Positions 27,242 to 36,925 of a stretch of 64,000 nt of DNA are shown piece after piece (position 1 is the first letter of the stretch; each line of letters begins with the position of its first letter). A model generated the notes under the pieces. The model was not told the origin of the DNA and did not search any database. It was given only the letters and a program-made list of their open reading frames with translations. The position numbers and the translations under genes are program-made. The stretch comes from Tritrichomonas musculus (Eukaryota > Parabasalia > Tritrichomonadida > Tritrichomonadidae): positions 124,001-188,000 of the forward strand of contig JAPFFF010000070.1 in the NCBI GenBank assembly GCA_039105265.1, given 5' to 3'.

Positions 27242-29803
27242 TTATGCTTCATTTTCATCTTCAGATTCATCGGATTCAACTTTAACATTAGCTAGTTTTT
27301 CATCAGTTCTTGATTTAATATATGTTTTGTCGCGATAATTATCATACATTGATTTATACAAATTTTTAACTTCAATGTAATTTCCGCCAACTTTCGAATT
27401 AATATGTTTATCAATATTTGAACCAAAGTGTTCTCGTAATTGTTTCTTTTCTTCTTTAGTTACTTTATTTTCCAATATGTTCTGTACTAATTTTGTAAAT
27501 CGTTCTTTCTTTGATTCTGTATATCCAAGTCCAACGTTAGCTATTAGTTCAATTGTTAGGGATAATATTTCTCCTAATCGTTCTGATATTTCAGCTTCAC
27601 CATTTATTTCACCGCCAATTGGGATAACATCTTTCATATTAGTATTATAATCTTCTTGAATCATAAGACCTAATTCAGAATTTACTGCTTTTGAGTGTAC
27701 TTTTTTATATTTAACCCATTCATTCCAATCATTGCATTCATGTGATTTCATTACTTGCAATTCATATTGTAAAATAAATACAGCGGTACATATTTTTAAA
27801 TAACTGAATATACCCTTCAATGGTTCCATAAATTGATAATCTACACGTTTTCCATCAATTTCAACTTCACCTCCAAACATATTAAAGAGTGCTAATTGCC
27901 ATATTTTTGAAAAGATTGAACTCCATAATCCTCTTGCATTAAGTTTGGTGCTGACTTTGGGTTTAGATAAACCAACCTTCTGATAAGCATTAACTGCTTT
28001 AATGAAATCTCCATCATATTTAACATCGATTTTACCAGCATCCCATTGTTTTTGTTTATAATTCCATGTTTTAGTAGTACCAGTAAGATTTTTCATCCAT
28101 ACTTCAAATGGTTCTATTTTTTTATTTTGTTCTGCAGCTTTAATGCGTTCGGTTTGCCATAATTTCTTATAGGGGTCTGCTTTAACAAGACGGAATCCAT
28201 TAATTATAACAGGTTTACCACGAGTGTCAACAATAACGATGTCCTCTACTTTGTCGCCATTTAAGTCACAAATTGGATTACCAAGAGGGTCTTTAGTGTC
28301 TCTCCTTGCAGGAATTAATCGATATAATGGATATCCATTTTTATCAAATTTCTTCTTACAATAGGCTTCTGCGCCATCTCTTGTAGCACATTTTGGAGAG
28401 AATTTAATACGATAATTACCATTAATAAGAATATCAAATAATTCCCCTCGGAATTTACTAACATCAATACTTTGTTTATTTTCGAAAATGTATAAGTCAT
28501 TTAAACGTTTTTGTGAAGCTTCAAATGTTTTACCAGCACGTTTACCAGTTGGGACAGACTGCATATAATTGCTTTTGAATTCAGCAGTATCGATTGGAGA
28601 TACACCTTTTGGTGATTCAATATTAACATTAAATAAATCTTCGTAGTTTTCAGAACTAAGTACAGGTTTTTTAGATGGTGATTTAAATACAGGCTTTGAC
28701 ATTGATTTAGGAATGGAAAAATATTCATTATCAACATTATTATCGTCAGAACTTTGTGAATCACTATTCATGTTAAATAATATTTCTCGGTCACCATTTT
28801 CGGTAATATACTTTATTAATTGTTTGAGCTTCTTTTTGTTTTTAGGCTCAGTTGTTTCTTCAAATATGTTTGTTTCGCGTATTGCATCATGTAATTGTAA
28901 TACAAGTTTTTTTACTCTGATGTCAGAATCATCTTTGGGATTTATAGCTCGATTATAATAATCATAAAGGTTTTCAGTAGTAAACTCGTCGTTTAATAAC
29001 CCAAATTTCTTAAGTTGATTAGCATCAATTGTAGAAGATTTATTGTAAGCATCTAATAATTGTTGACCTTCTTGATTAGATTCTGCTATCTTTTTCATTG
29101 TTTCAATATTGGTTTTCCTTCTAATATTCTCAAATTGCAATAGGTTATTTATATTATCTGATGCCTCATTGTTTTTATGTGAGTCTATATTATTTGTCAA
29201 TGATTTGACAAGTGATTGAATCTGTGCGGTATCTTTTTTATTGAATACTGAATACTTCTCTGAGTCATCAGCAATACGATAAAATAATTGTAAAGCATTA
29301 ATATGATTACTATCAAGTATAACTAAATCATTAAGTGATTCAATATCTTTATTAATTCGATTTCTGAAATAATGGTCTGCTAAATCGGGCTCCTCCTCCT
29401 CTTCAACTTGTGGAATGGAAAAAGGTTTTTCTTCCTCCGCTTGTCGGAGGTCGCATTGCGCCCGAGACCTCCGGTCGAGGCTGCGAGAACCCGCAGCTTT
29501 ATTTTTCAGATAGTTGGTTAAATCAATAAAGTAATTCGCTTTTGAATCAAGTATTTTAGCTAATTCATTTTTTTGTCTTGAAGTTCCTTTAGGCTTTGCG
29601 TTATATTTATCAAGCATATCTTTTAAATTTGTTTTTACATCTTTGACATAATTACGAGGATTCTTAAGATACTCAATAATATTACCAATAATTGTTGTTA
29701 TTTGTGTTAACTTACTATTTTGGAACATGAATATGAGCATATCTTGATAGTCCCCTTTTTTTACTTCGTTTAGTATGAAATCTTCGTTTATGTTTGTTAT
29801 CAT
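27242..29803 (-). CDS. Large virion-associated protein candidate (element B)
   Basis: 853 residues. The front half is charged and helical; then NGYPLYRLIPARRD, ICDLNGDKVEDIVIVDTRG and KPVIINGFRLVKAD form a D-x-N-x-D calcium-loop-like segment similar to large structural proteins of giant viruses. The back half is helical (YLKICTAVFILQYELQVM) with an acidic tail. It is divergent from the fibre gene at 29818, ATGs 14 bases apart. Possibly a core or terminal-protein-type virion component; the role is inferred from context. Three GC-rich hairpins cluster in its coding region. Confidence 0.5.
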   Translation of the reverse strand: MITNINEDFILNEVKKGDYQDMLIFMFQNSKLTQITTIIGNIIEYLKNPRNYVKDVKTNLKDMLDKYNAKPKGTSRQKNELAKILDSKANYFIDLTNYLKNKAAGSRSLDRRSRAQCDLRQAEEEKPFSIPQVEEEEEPDLADHYFRNRINKDIESLNDLVILDSNHINALQLFYRIADDSEKYSVFNKKDTAQIQSLVKSLTNNIDSHKNNEASDNINNLLQFENIRRKTNIETMKKIAESNQEGQQLLDAYNKSSTIDANQLKKFGLLNDEFTTENLYDYYNRAINPKDDSDIRVKKLVLQLHDAIRETNIFEETTEPKNKKKLKQLIKYITENGDREILFNMNSDSQSSDDNNVDNEYFSIPKSMSKPVFKSPSKKPVLSSENYEDLFNVNIESPKGVSPIDTAEFKSNYMQSVPTGKRAGKTFEASQKRLNDLYIFENKQSIDVSKFRGELFDILINGNYRIKFSPKCATRDGAEAYCKKKFDKNGYPLYRLIPARRDTKDPLGNPICDLNGDKVEDIVIVDTRGKPVIINGFRLVKADPYKKLWQTERIKAAEQNKKIEPFEVWMKNLTGTTKTWNYKQKQWDAGKIDVKYDGDFIKAVNAYQKVGLSKPKVSTKLNARGLWSSIFSKIWQLALFNMFGGEVEIDGKRVDYQFMEPLKGIFSYLKICTAVFILQYELQVMKSHECNDWNEWVKYKKVHSKAVNSELGLMIQEDYNTNMKDVIPIGGEINGEAEISERLGEILSLTIELIANVGLGYTESKKERFTKLVQNILENKVTKEEKKQLREHFGSNIDKHINSKVGGNYIEVKNLYKSMYDNYRDKTYIKSRTDEKLANVKVESDESEDENEA
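29434..29497. repeat. Cluster of GC-rich hairpins in coding sequence
   Basis: CCTCCG-CTTGT-CGGAGG (29434-29450), GGAGGTC paired with GACCTCC (29446-29471) and GCTGCG-AGAACC-CGCAGC (29480-29497). The first two overlap and are mutually exclusive folds. They encode the segment around SRSLDRRSRAQCDLRQAEE, which looks inserted in an otherwise acidic/helical protein. Confidence 0.75.
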
Positions 29804-29817
29804 TTATTATTCCCAAA

Positions 29818-32475
29818 ATGTTCACGATAGAACAAGCGGGTACTATAAAAAAAGTAAATACAATTGATGAATTGATAATAGAATATATTAAGAAATATTC
29901 CTGCCAATGCAATAACGGAAATAATTTAGGGTCAAGCTTGAATACTGAGGAATTGAAAGAATTATTAAAACCATATGCGAAAACAACTGATTTATTCGAT
30001 TATTTGAAAACAGAGGAATTCAATAAAGAATTATTAAAGTATGCTAGTAGTGAAGAAATTGAAAACGCTGTTAATACATTACGTGATTACGTTGTTAACA
30101 ATTTTGCATTATCAACTGACATACCTGAAATACCTACAGATTTGGTTAATGAATCTGCTTTGACAACTGCTTTGGAACCATATGCGAAGCTTACGAACTT
30201 AAGTGAGTACACGAAGACTCAGGACTTACCAGATATGACATTGTATGCAAAAAAAGAAGACATTCCAGAACCTGTTGATTTGACAAATTATACTTTGACA
30301 ACAGATATGACCCTTGCTATTGAGCAAGTGAAAAGCGAAATTCCAGAAATTATTGAGGGGCAAACAACTATTCAATTCAAAATCGTCAATAATACAATTC
30401 CTGATTTAGATTACAACACATATCATGAACTGATTGAGCAATATGGGTTGGATATTGTATCATCAGACAGTTTCTATACGGCCCATTATGTTCACGCAGA
30501 CTATTCGTACAATGACGATGATGATAATCTACCCTCTCAGATACTGCGTATCGACGGAAGTAGTTCTGGTCTTTGGATACTGTATCAAAGCCATGAATTA
30601 ATCAATCCAGGAACTGGTGATACACCGGAAATATTATCATGTTCAATAACCAAAACTATCGAACCAACAGACAGAAACGCTTATTCGGCTAGATATGTGT
30701 CGAACACTTATGCATTGAAGAGCGATATCCCAAAACCTGTTGACTTGACACCATATTATACTAGTGCACAAGCTGATGAGAAGTTTGTTGATGAAGATGA
30801 ATTGGCTTATGAATTAGATAAGTATGCATTGAAAACAGATATACCAACAATTCCATCTGATTTGGTTAATGAATCTGCATTGAGTACTGCATTATATGGT
30901 ACTGAATTGAATATTGAATATCCGAATCCCGTTCGTGATTATATATTTGTAAAACCATACTTACCAGAAACCGATATACATGTGATATTTGATGTTAATT
31001 GGGGTTCTAACAAGGATTACATTAACAATATTCAACATTTTGATTTGATATTCAAGCCTTATGAAAAATATATGAGAGGGTATAGAATGATGTTAGATAA
31101 TGGATTATCTATTGTATGGTATGACCGTGGCGAATTTATGTTGTGTAATTCAAGTGGCAATACTCAATGGTTAATCAACGTCATTAAAGCACAAATCGAA
31201 TCACCATTTATTAAAACTGCAAATGTTGTTGATGAAAATCCAGAACAAATCACAATTCAATGTACACAGAATGAAAGTGGTTGTGTAGTTCCTGATGATG
31301 ATATAAGAAGAGTATTCACAACCAAAAATATTATCGTCAAATTCAAACGAAATGCTGATGATGCATCATATGAAGAAGTTGAATACGAATACAGTTTATA
31401 TAAAAGTTTGAATATGATTTACAAATCAACAAGCAATGAATTAATAAATATTAATTATAATACCCATATCGTTTCATTGAGAGCTGAGGACGATACACTG
31501 ACTAATATATATGATGCATCTATCACATTAATCAGCAACCAACCTGTGAGCGATGATATGATTACTTCGGTGAAATATGTGAATGATAACTTTGCTCTGA
31601 AGTCAAACGTCATAACAGAAGAACAACTAATAAAAAAATGTGCTATTGATTGCGGACCGATTACAGAGGGCGGTGAAATATCAATTCATTATCTAAAACT
31701 TGAAGATAAGGTGATTAAACTGGAATATATAGTAGGTGATTATGCGCTATGTTTGGAAATAAGAATATTATTCTATGATACAACTGGAAATCCCCACAAC
31801 ATTGTTCTTGTATTACATCAAAGAACTGTGTATTTCGACAATTTCAAATTCCCATTCTATTATGAAGACACTGTTGATATAGCATCAGGAAGACCCCTGA
31901 CATATAATTTCCCGATAGGCGGATATTCTTGGACAACTACTCAGGAATTATTAGATGCTAAACAAATATATTCAAGATGCATCATGTCCCGAGGTTATTT
32001 AGCAAAATATAAGGGTGTGATGTACGGTACATCAAACACAACCATCATTCATTACTCCCCAATCGAGTCATCGGTTAACACCATCACCGATTTCATTATT
32101 GGAACTCCAGTATATATGACTGGTAAGGTTTATAAATATGTTGGTGATACTTGGGTACTTTCAACTGTGAATGATACTACAGATTGTATTTGCAGTGTCA
32201 AAACTACTGGTTCATGGAAAGAATATGTTGGTATTTGTGTTAGAATTGATGATAAAAATAATGCTATAACATTTACTTCCCATGGCGATTATCTTGTAAA
32301 AGTTGATGATTCATCTTGTTATGGTATTGGGGATGAAGTATTTATTGATAATGAAGATAATAAATTGAAGATTCTCAGTGGTGAAACTGCAATAACATCA
32401 AAGATTAAACGTATGACTGTTGGTATCATAACTGCAATAATAGATAATAAAACACTTGCATGCTTTAAGGCATAA
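29818..32475 (+). CDS. Phage-tail-fibre-like surface protein (element B)
   Basis: 885 residues from the ATG at 29818. The N-terminal 290 residues carry repeats of the type YALKTDIPxIPxDLVNESALxxAL and YAKTTDLFDYLKTEEF, the heptad-like trimeric shaft repeats known from bacteriophage tail fibres. These are interleaved with beta domains that end in related words (SARYVSNTYALKSDIPKP, VKYVNDNFALKSNV). The C-terminal 250 residues (YLAKYKGVMYGTSN to the end) resemble a fibre head domain. Likely the host-attachment spike of element B particles. It replaces the different giant fibres of A and C. Confidence 0.7.
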   Translation: MFTIEQAGTIKKVNTIDELIIEYIKKYSCQCNNGNNLGSSLNTEELKELLKPYAKTTDLFDYLKTEEFNKELLKYASSEEIENAVNTLRDYVVNNFALSTDIPEIPTDLVNESALTTALEPYAKLTNLSEYTKTQDLPDMTLYAKKEDIPEPVDLTNYTLTTDMTLAIEQVKSEIPEIIEGQTTIQFKIVNNTIPDLDYNTYHELIEQYGLDIVSSDSFYTAHYVHADYSYNDDDDNLPSQILRIDGSSSGLWILYQSHELINPGTGDTPEILSCSITKTIEPTDRNAYSARYVSNTYALKSDIPKPVDLTPYYTSAQADEKFVDEDELAYELDKYALKTDIPTIPSDLVNESALSTALYGTELNIEYPNPVRDYIFVKPYLPETDIHVIFDVNWGSNKDYINNIQHFDLIFKPYEKYMRGYRMMLDNGLSIVWYDRGEFMLCNSSGNTQWLINVIKAQIESPFIKTANVVDENPEQITIQCTQNESGCVVPDDDIRRVFTTKNIIVKFKRNADDASYEEVEYEYSLYKSLNMIYKSTSNELININYNTHIVSLRAEDDTLTNIYDASITLISNQPVSDDMITSVKYVNDNFALKSNVITEEQLIKKCAIDCGPITEGGEISIHYLKLEDKVIKLEYIVGDYALCLEIRILFYDTTGNPHNIVLVLHQRTVYFDNFKFPFYYEDTVDIASGRPLTYNFPIGGYSWTTTQELLDAKQIYSRCIMSRGYLAKYKGVMYGTSNTTIIHYSPIESSVNTITDFIIGTPVYMTGKVYKYVGDTWVLSTVNDTTDCICSVKTTGSWKEYVGICVRIDDKNNAITFTSHGDYLVKVDDSSCYGIGDEVFIDNEDNKLKILSGETAITSKIKRMTVGIITAIIDNKTLACFKA

Positions 32476-32500
32476 ATAGTATAAAAAAATTTTTTTTAGC

Positions 32501-32941
32501 TTAATTGTTGGATGAGATTATTTGAATCAGCTTTCCCGTCATGTATAACGATAAATTGATATTTAATTGTTCACGAATTAGATTCTGAAGGAATTGAATT
32601 CGATTAGACCTTGGTTGGTTCATAATTGTTTCTTTATGGTCAGAAGCAAATTGAAGAACTTGGTCTCTCTGTTCATCATTAAGGAATTTGGATTTGTTTA
32701 ATGGAAATGAACGATTAGTTCTTCTTCGTATAGGATTTAATTCATTTGATTGTTCAGTTGATTCAGTTGATTCAGTTGATGGTTCGACACTTTGTGCCTC
32801 GGCATAGCCTCGGGCAACTTCGTTGACCTCAGATTCAGTTGGTTGTTCAATTTGTGTTTCATTTGATATATTATTTAATTGTTCGAATTCGGTTTTCAAA
32901 GCAAGTAATTCAGAAATGATATGGTCGATGCGTTGTTGCAT
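32501..32941 (-). CDS. Small hypothetical protein (element B)
   Basis: 146 residues: N-terminal helix (IDHIISELLALKTEFEQL), a Ser/Thr/Glu linker with repeated STES, then a basic helical C-terminal part (RRRTNRSFPLNKSKFLNDEQ, RSNRIQFLQNLIREQL) that could bind DNA. Last gene before the right TIR of B, 37 bases away; convergent with the fibre gene. Not recognised. Confidence 0.55.
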   Translation of the reverse strand: MQQRIDHIISELLALKTEFEQLNNISNETQIEQPTESEVNEVARGYAEAQSVEPSTESTESTEQSNELNPIRRRTNRSFPLNKSKFLNDEQRDQVLQFASDHKETIMNQPRSNRIQFLQNLIREQLNINLSLYMTGKLIQIISSNN

Positions 32942-32978
32942 TTTTTAAATAAGATAAAAAAACAAATTCTTAATTTAA

Positions 32979-33242
32979 AATTTTATAACTTGTTCTCAGA
33001 TTCACTCTGGAGCCCTTATTTAAATTTTAAATCCCGAATTAACTTTGAAATAAATTTTAAAATGAGTGTTTAGCGCTTTATGACAGGCCTTGTTCTACAA
33101 CAGATTATGGAGGCTAATTAAAATTTAAACCCTGTGGATAAGTTTTTCGTTAATTTTTAAAATGAGGTTTTGAGCTTGGTTCCTGGTATTGGGAGACCTA
33201 GAAAAATTATTCGACCACCAATACGAACATACATATACTACT
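32979..33242 (-). repeat. Element B right TIR (264 bp)
   Basis: Reverse complement of 10819-11082 with no visible difference. Outer end CATATACTACT, followed by the duplication ACGGAT at 33243-33248. Confidence 0.95.
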
Positions 33243-33248
33243 ACGGAT
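33243..33248. repeat. Element B target-site duplication, right copy
   Basis: ACGGAT, identical to 10813-10818. Confidence 0.9.
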
Positions 33249-36168
33249 TAACTTTTACATCAAATTCAAATAATTCTTTCTCTATATATATTCGAATGTT
33301 CTTATGATTAAATCCTTCAATGATTTTAATGGAATGCCTTTTTTCTCGATGATAATTAAATGATTCGAGACAAGGATTTGACCCATAGGTATGCATAACA
33401 CTTGAATTAATACAATGAGTAGGATGACAATCCCATTTTAATTCAGTTATATTTCCATTAATATTTAGGTCAGCATAAACATATAATCCATCATCTGCAT
33501 TTAATCCACTTGGTGCATCAACATACATTCTAGCTTGTTCATATTTATATCCATCTTGAGTAAAAGTACCTGAACCACTTGAATCAAAAGTTGCAGTTAT
33601 TCCTTCACTTAGTATGGTTCCATCTTTCTTAACAACCCTCCAATTGGTAAGATAATCTTTCAAGATATGAGCATAATTATCATCATCAGTTAAATCTTCC
33701 TTTATTGTTCCTTTTATCCATCTCCCAATTCTTTCGTTATGTTTGATTGTTAAAGCAGGCGCACCGTTATTTGTGTTCATGAACGATATCTTTTCTGTAC
33801 ACATGTTTTGACAATTATTTCCTGTCCAATTTTTACCATCCCATGTTAATTCCCAGTTATGACCAAATAGATAGTCTTTGAATCTAAATACTAAATTTTG
33901 TGGTATGTCATAATCTTTATCTATATCCCATCTCATACAATAATAATTGGATTCTTCATACGTCTTAGATGGTCTATATAAATATAACTGGTCTGATTCC
34001 TTCAAGGTAAAATACTTGGAGTCAGTTGATGGAGTAGAGGGAACAACATCATAGATTGTTTGATATTTGGAGACCAATGAGTTATATTGATTTCGAAATA
34101 CTTCTAATATATCATCATCAATCTCAATTACAATTTTATTTCCATCAGGGTCAACAATATCAAAGCTATTTTCATCATCAGTATTAACAACGTCATTATC
34201 ATCAACTTCAAGTGTACGAGCATGAGGAGCAGGAGGATGTCGCGTAATCTTATTTAAAATCCATTGGGCACCTCTTCCTATTGGTTCGAAAAGGGCAGCT
34301 ATTAGAATTACACATAAACAAAATGCCCCAACGCCTAAACCCCCAGCGATTGCATATACAAGTATTACATAAACATACAGAATTAAATCAGAATAACCTC
34401 CTATATATTGCCAAAATTGAGCATCTATCCAATTTCCGCCTATCTGTATAATATTATTAACTAAATTCGGGTAGTTCATGATAAAATCAACTATGAAGTG
34501 CCATAAGTTGCTCCAAAATAATGTAAATGAGCTATATGCTATTTTAATCATTCGAATTCCTTCATTCTTTAATTCATCAATTTTGTTATTAAGTCTTGGT
34601 GTCAATTCTTTTATCTCATCAATGACCTGATGCAAATCTACATCCTTAAAGTCAGCATCTGCATCTTCTCCTCCAATATAAAAGATTACCCCCACTTTTT
34701 CATTATCTTTAACAGCTTCATATGCAATATCCACAATACTATCAATACCATACCAGATAAAATAAAATAAGTTATATATAATCTTCATAAATTCTTTTGT
34801 CGCAAAAGCAATTGTTTTATAAGTTAATTTAATAGGCTGTTTAGCAAGAGATAGGGTAGTTGAAATGATATTATATAATAAGTCTTTTATCCATCCTATT
34901 GTCTCTTTACTATATAACCAAAACTTGGATACTGTTAATTTGAGTACTTCTGGTTCTATTATTTTTGGAATCGTATATTCTTCGAGTTTCTTTAATTCAT
35001 CAATAGGAGGAATTACATAAACCATATCTTCTTTGTTAACTAACTCTTTTGGTGGTTCAGTTGGAGTAGGCGTAGGTGTAGGTGTAGGGTCTGGAGTTGG
35101 CTCAGGTGTTGGAGTAGGTGGTGGAGTTTCATCAATTTCTATTTTAACCTCATGTATTTCTGGTTCACCAGTTGTTTTATTAATTAGGCACATGGAAGTA
35201 TTACCACCTGTTAAGTTCAAGAGAGTCTCATAACTTATGGTTTGATCATTTAATGCATCTATCCATTTAGTAATATTAGCAGCTGTTGTATTTGTTTTCT
35301 CAGCAAAGTCTTTCATGTTATTTATCTTTGTCTCATTGACATCAAAGATAGTTTCATTAGTAGTTTCATTAACTTTTAAATCTACATATTTAATGGGCTC
35401 AATTTCAGTAAAATCAACAGTATTATTTTTTATCCACTTTGATATATTATCATTACTTGTACTTAACTCTTTTATTATAGTTTCCATGTTTTTAGGTTTT
35501 ATTGTATCTGTTCCATAGGTAATTGCTTTGGTAGTTTCATCTACATGTTCGACAATTATTTTTAAGTCCTTTAATGTATTCCAATCGATACTTGGAACAA
35601 TTGCATTATTAACTTCATCTATATTTTGAATCATTAAATTCATAACATCTAACATACCTTTTTGATTCGCTGTTAATGCTTCTATTAACTTCTTATATGT
35701 ACTAACATCATATTCTTCTTCTATTATATCTTTATCACTTATCTCTCCAGTGAAATATTTTAAGGTAGCTCCGGGTGCAATACCAGAATCTACATCTTCC
35801 CTCATTTTGGTTAAAAAGACTTCTAAATTTTTAGCACTGTCTCTTAATCTTTCATATAGTTTATTGAGACTAGCACAATATTGTATTTTTGTCGTTAGTG
35901 TACCATCAGTATTCCATGTATATATACCTTTACCTCCCATAATGTTAAGAGCACCAAAAGACTCGAGCCCATTTTTATCCAGATAGTCACTAACCAATTT
36001 TATGTCTATCTCTTCCTTATTATATAAGCAACTGAATTTTGGATAATCTTTAGGGTCTCCACCTCTTATGATATCGATGTTGTTTTCATCATTAACACTT
36101 ATCTCTATGTCTTTGTCTTTTAGCTTCTCTGTTTCTCCTGATAACAAAGAATAAACTTTAATTGACAT
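33243..36168 (-). CDS. Element C fibre I, 5' part (right of element B)
   Basis: Front half of the giant fibre gene from the ATG at 36168 (MSIKVYSLLSG), up to the insertion point of element B. The short N-terminal module (CLYNKEEIDIKL) matches the start of the element A giant. About 600 extra residues follow that A lacks: helical segments, a PTPTPEPTPDPTPTPTP linker and hydrophobic stretches, one of them strongly membrane-like (LYVYVILVYAIAGGLGVGAF and onward). Then come the shared modules FTLKESDQLYLYRPS and WELTWDGKNWTGNN. Probably a surface protein that can interact with membranes. Confidence 0.7.
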
Positions 36169-36184
36169 TTTAGGATATAATAAA

Positions 36185-36925
36185 ATGCTAGTATCAGTAC
36201 AAAGCACAAATGCAGATGAATATAATAAGGTATCAGTTAATTTAGATATACCTTGGAAGTGTAAATATGTCAAGTATTATGTATCTTCATTAAGCACCTT
36301 GAGTAATATTCTGTTAACCAATGATGAAGATTATATTGAGATGTCAAGTGATTCAGTACCTATTAAAGCCTATTTTCGAACTCCTAAATTTTCTTATACA
36401 ATCAAAGAATTACAATCGGTATTAAATTTAATGTCTTGGTTTCAATGGGAGTATAAACAAGAAACAAGAACATTCCTAATAAAAACCACAATGAAGACTA
36501 CCATTACGTCTTTAACTCATCGAGCTGCATTAGTAACTGGTCTTTATAATACTCCATTGCCTTTAGAGTTACCTGCTAATACAACCTATATAATAAAAGA
36601 TATACCAATATTAAATCATACTAAGTTGTATCTAGTATCACTACAAGGTAATGCCATATACTCGAATATAGGTGAACAGCAATATACACCTTCAGTTATA
36701 GGTACAATAAATACCTTCACTGTAGATAAGAAACCACTTATCTATGATTTCGAGACTGAGGGTAAGCCTTTAAAAATTAAAACATTTACAGATTCATTAA
36801 AGTTTTTAGAATTAAGTTTAGTAGATTTTCAATACCAGCCGATATTGTTAAAAAGTCCTTTGTTCATAACTATCAAAATTAAACCATCCAACTCGACTGA
36901 TATCAATGATGTTATAACTAAGTAA
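36185..36925 (+). CDS. Minor-capsid/penton-like protein (element C)
   Basis: 246 residues, homologous to the element A gene 47928-48686: THRAALVTGLYNTPL against SHRIALITGLYNTPL, QQYTPSVIGTI against VEYTPSVIASI, and the C-terminal ELSLVDFQYQPILLKSPLF against ELELVDFEYQPVKLMSPMF. The ending looks like a jelly-roll C-terminus. In both elements it is divergent from the giant fibre gene and convergent with or near the polymerase, so it may anchor fibres at the capsid vertices. It overlaps the polymerase stop by eight bases. Confidence 0.65.
   Translation: MLVSVQSTNADEYNKVSVNLDIPWKCKYVKYYVSSLSTLSNILLTNDEDYIEMSSDSVPIKAYFRTPKFSYTIKELQSVLNLMSWFQWEYKQETRTFLIKTTMKTTITSLTHRAALVTGLYNTPLPLELPANTTYIIKDIPILNHTKLYLVSLQGNAIYSNIGEQQYTPSVIGTINTFTVDKKPLIYDFETEGKPLKIKTFTDSLKFLELSLVDFQYQPILLKSPLFITIKIKPSNSTDINDVITK

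Larger units (their letters stand above)
10819..33242. mobile_element. Element B: whole-looking Polinton/Maverick (22.4 kb)
   Basis: Bounded by 264-bp TIRs that begin AGTAG and by the 6-bp duplication ACGGAT. It carries polymerase, integrase, packaging ATPase, major capsid, minor-capsid candidate, an amphipathic internal protein, a phage-tail-like fibre and several lineage-specific genes. The two TIRs look identical by eye and the large genes are open, so it looks whole and recently inserted. It lies inside the fibre I gene of element C. Gene content and polymerase type differ from A and C, so it is a separate lineage. Confidence 0.93.
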
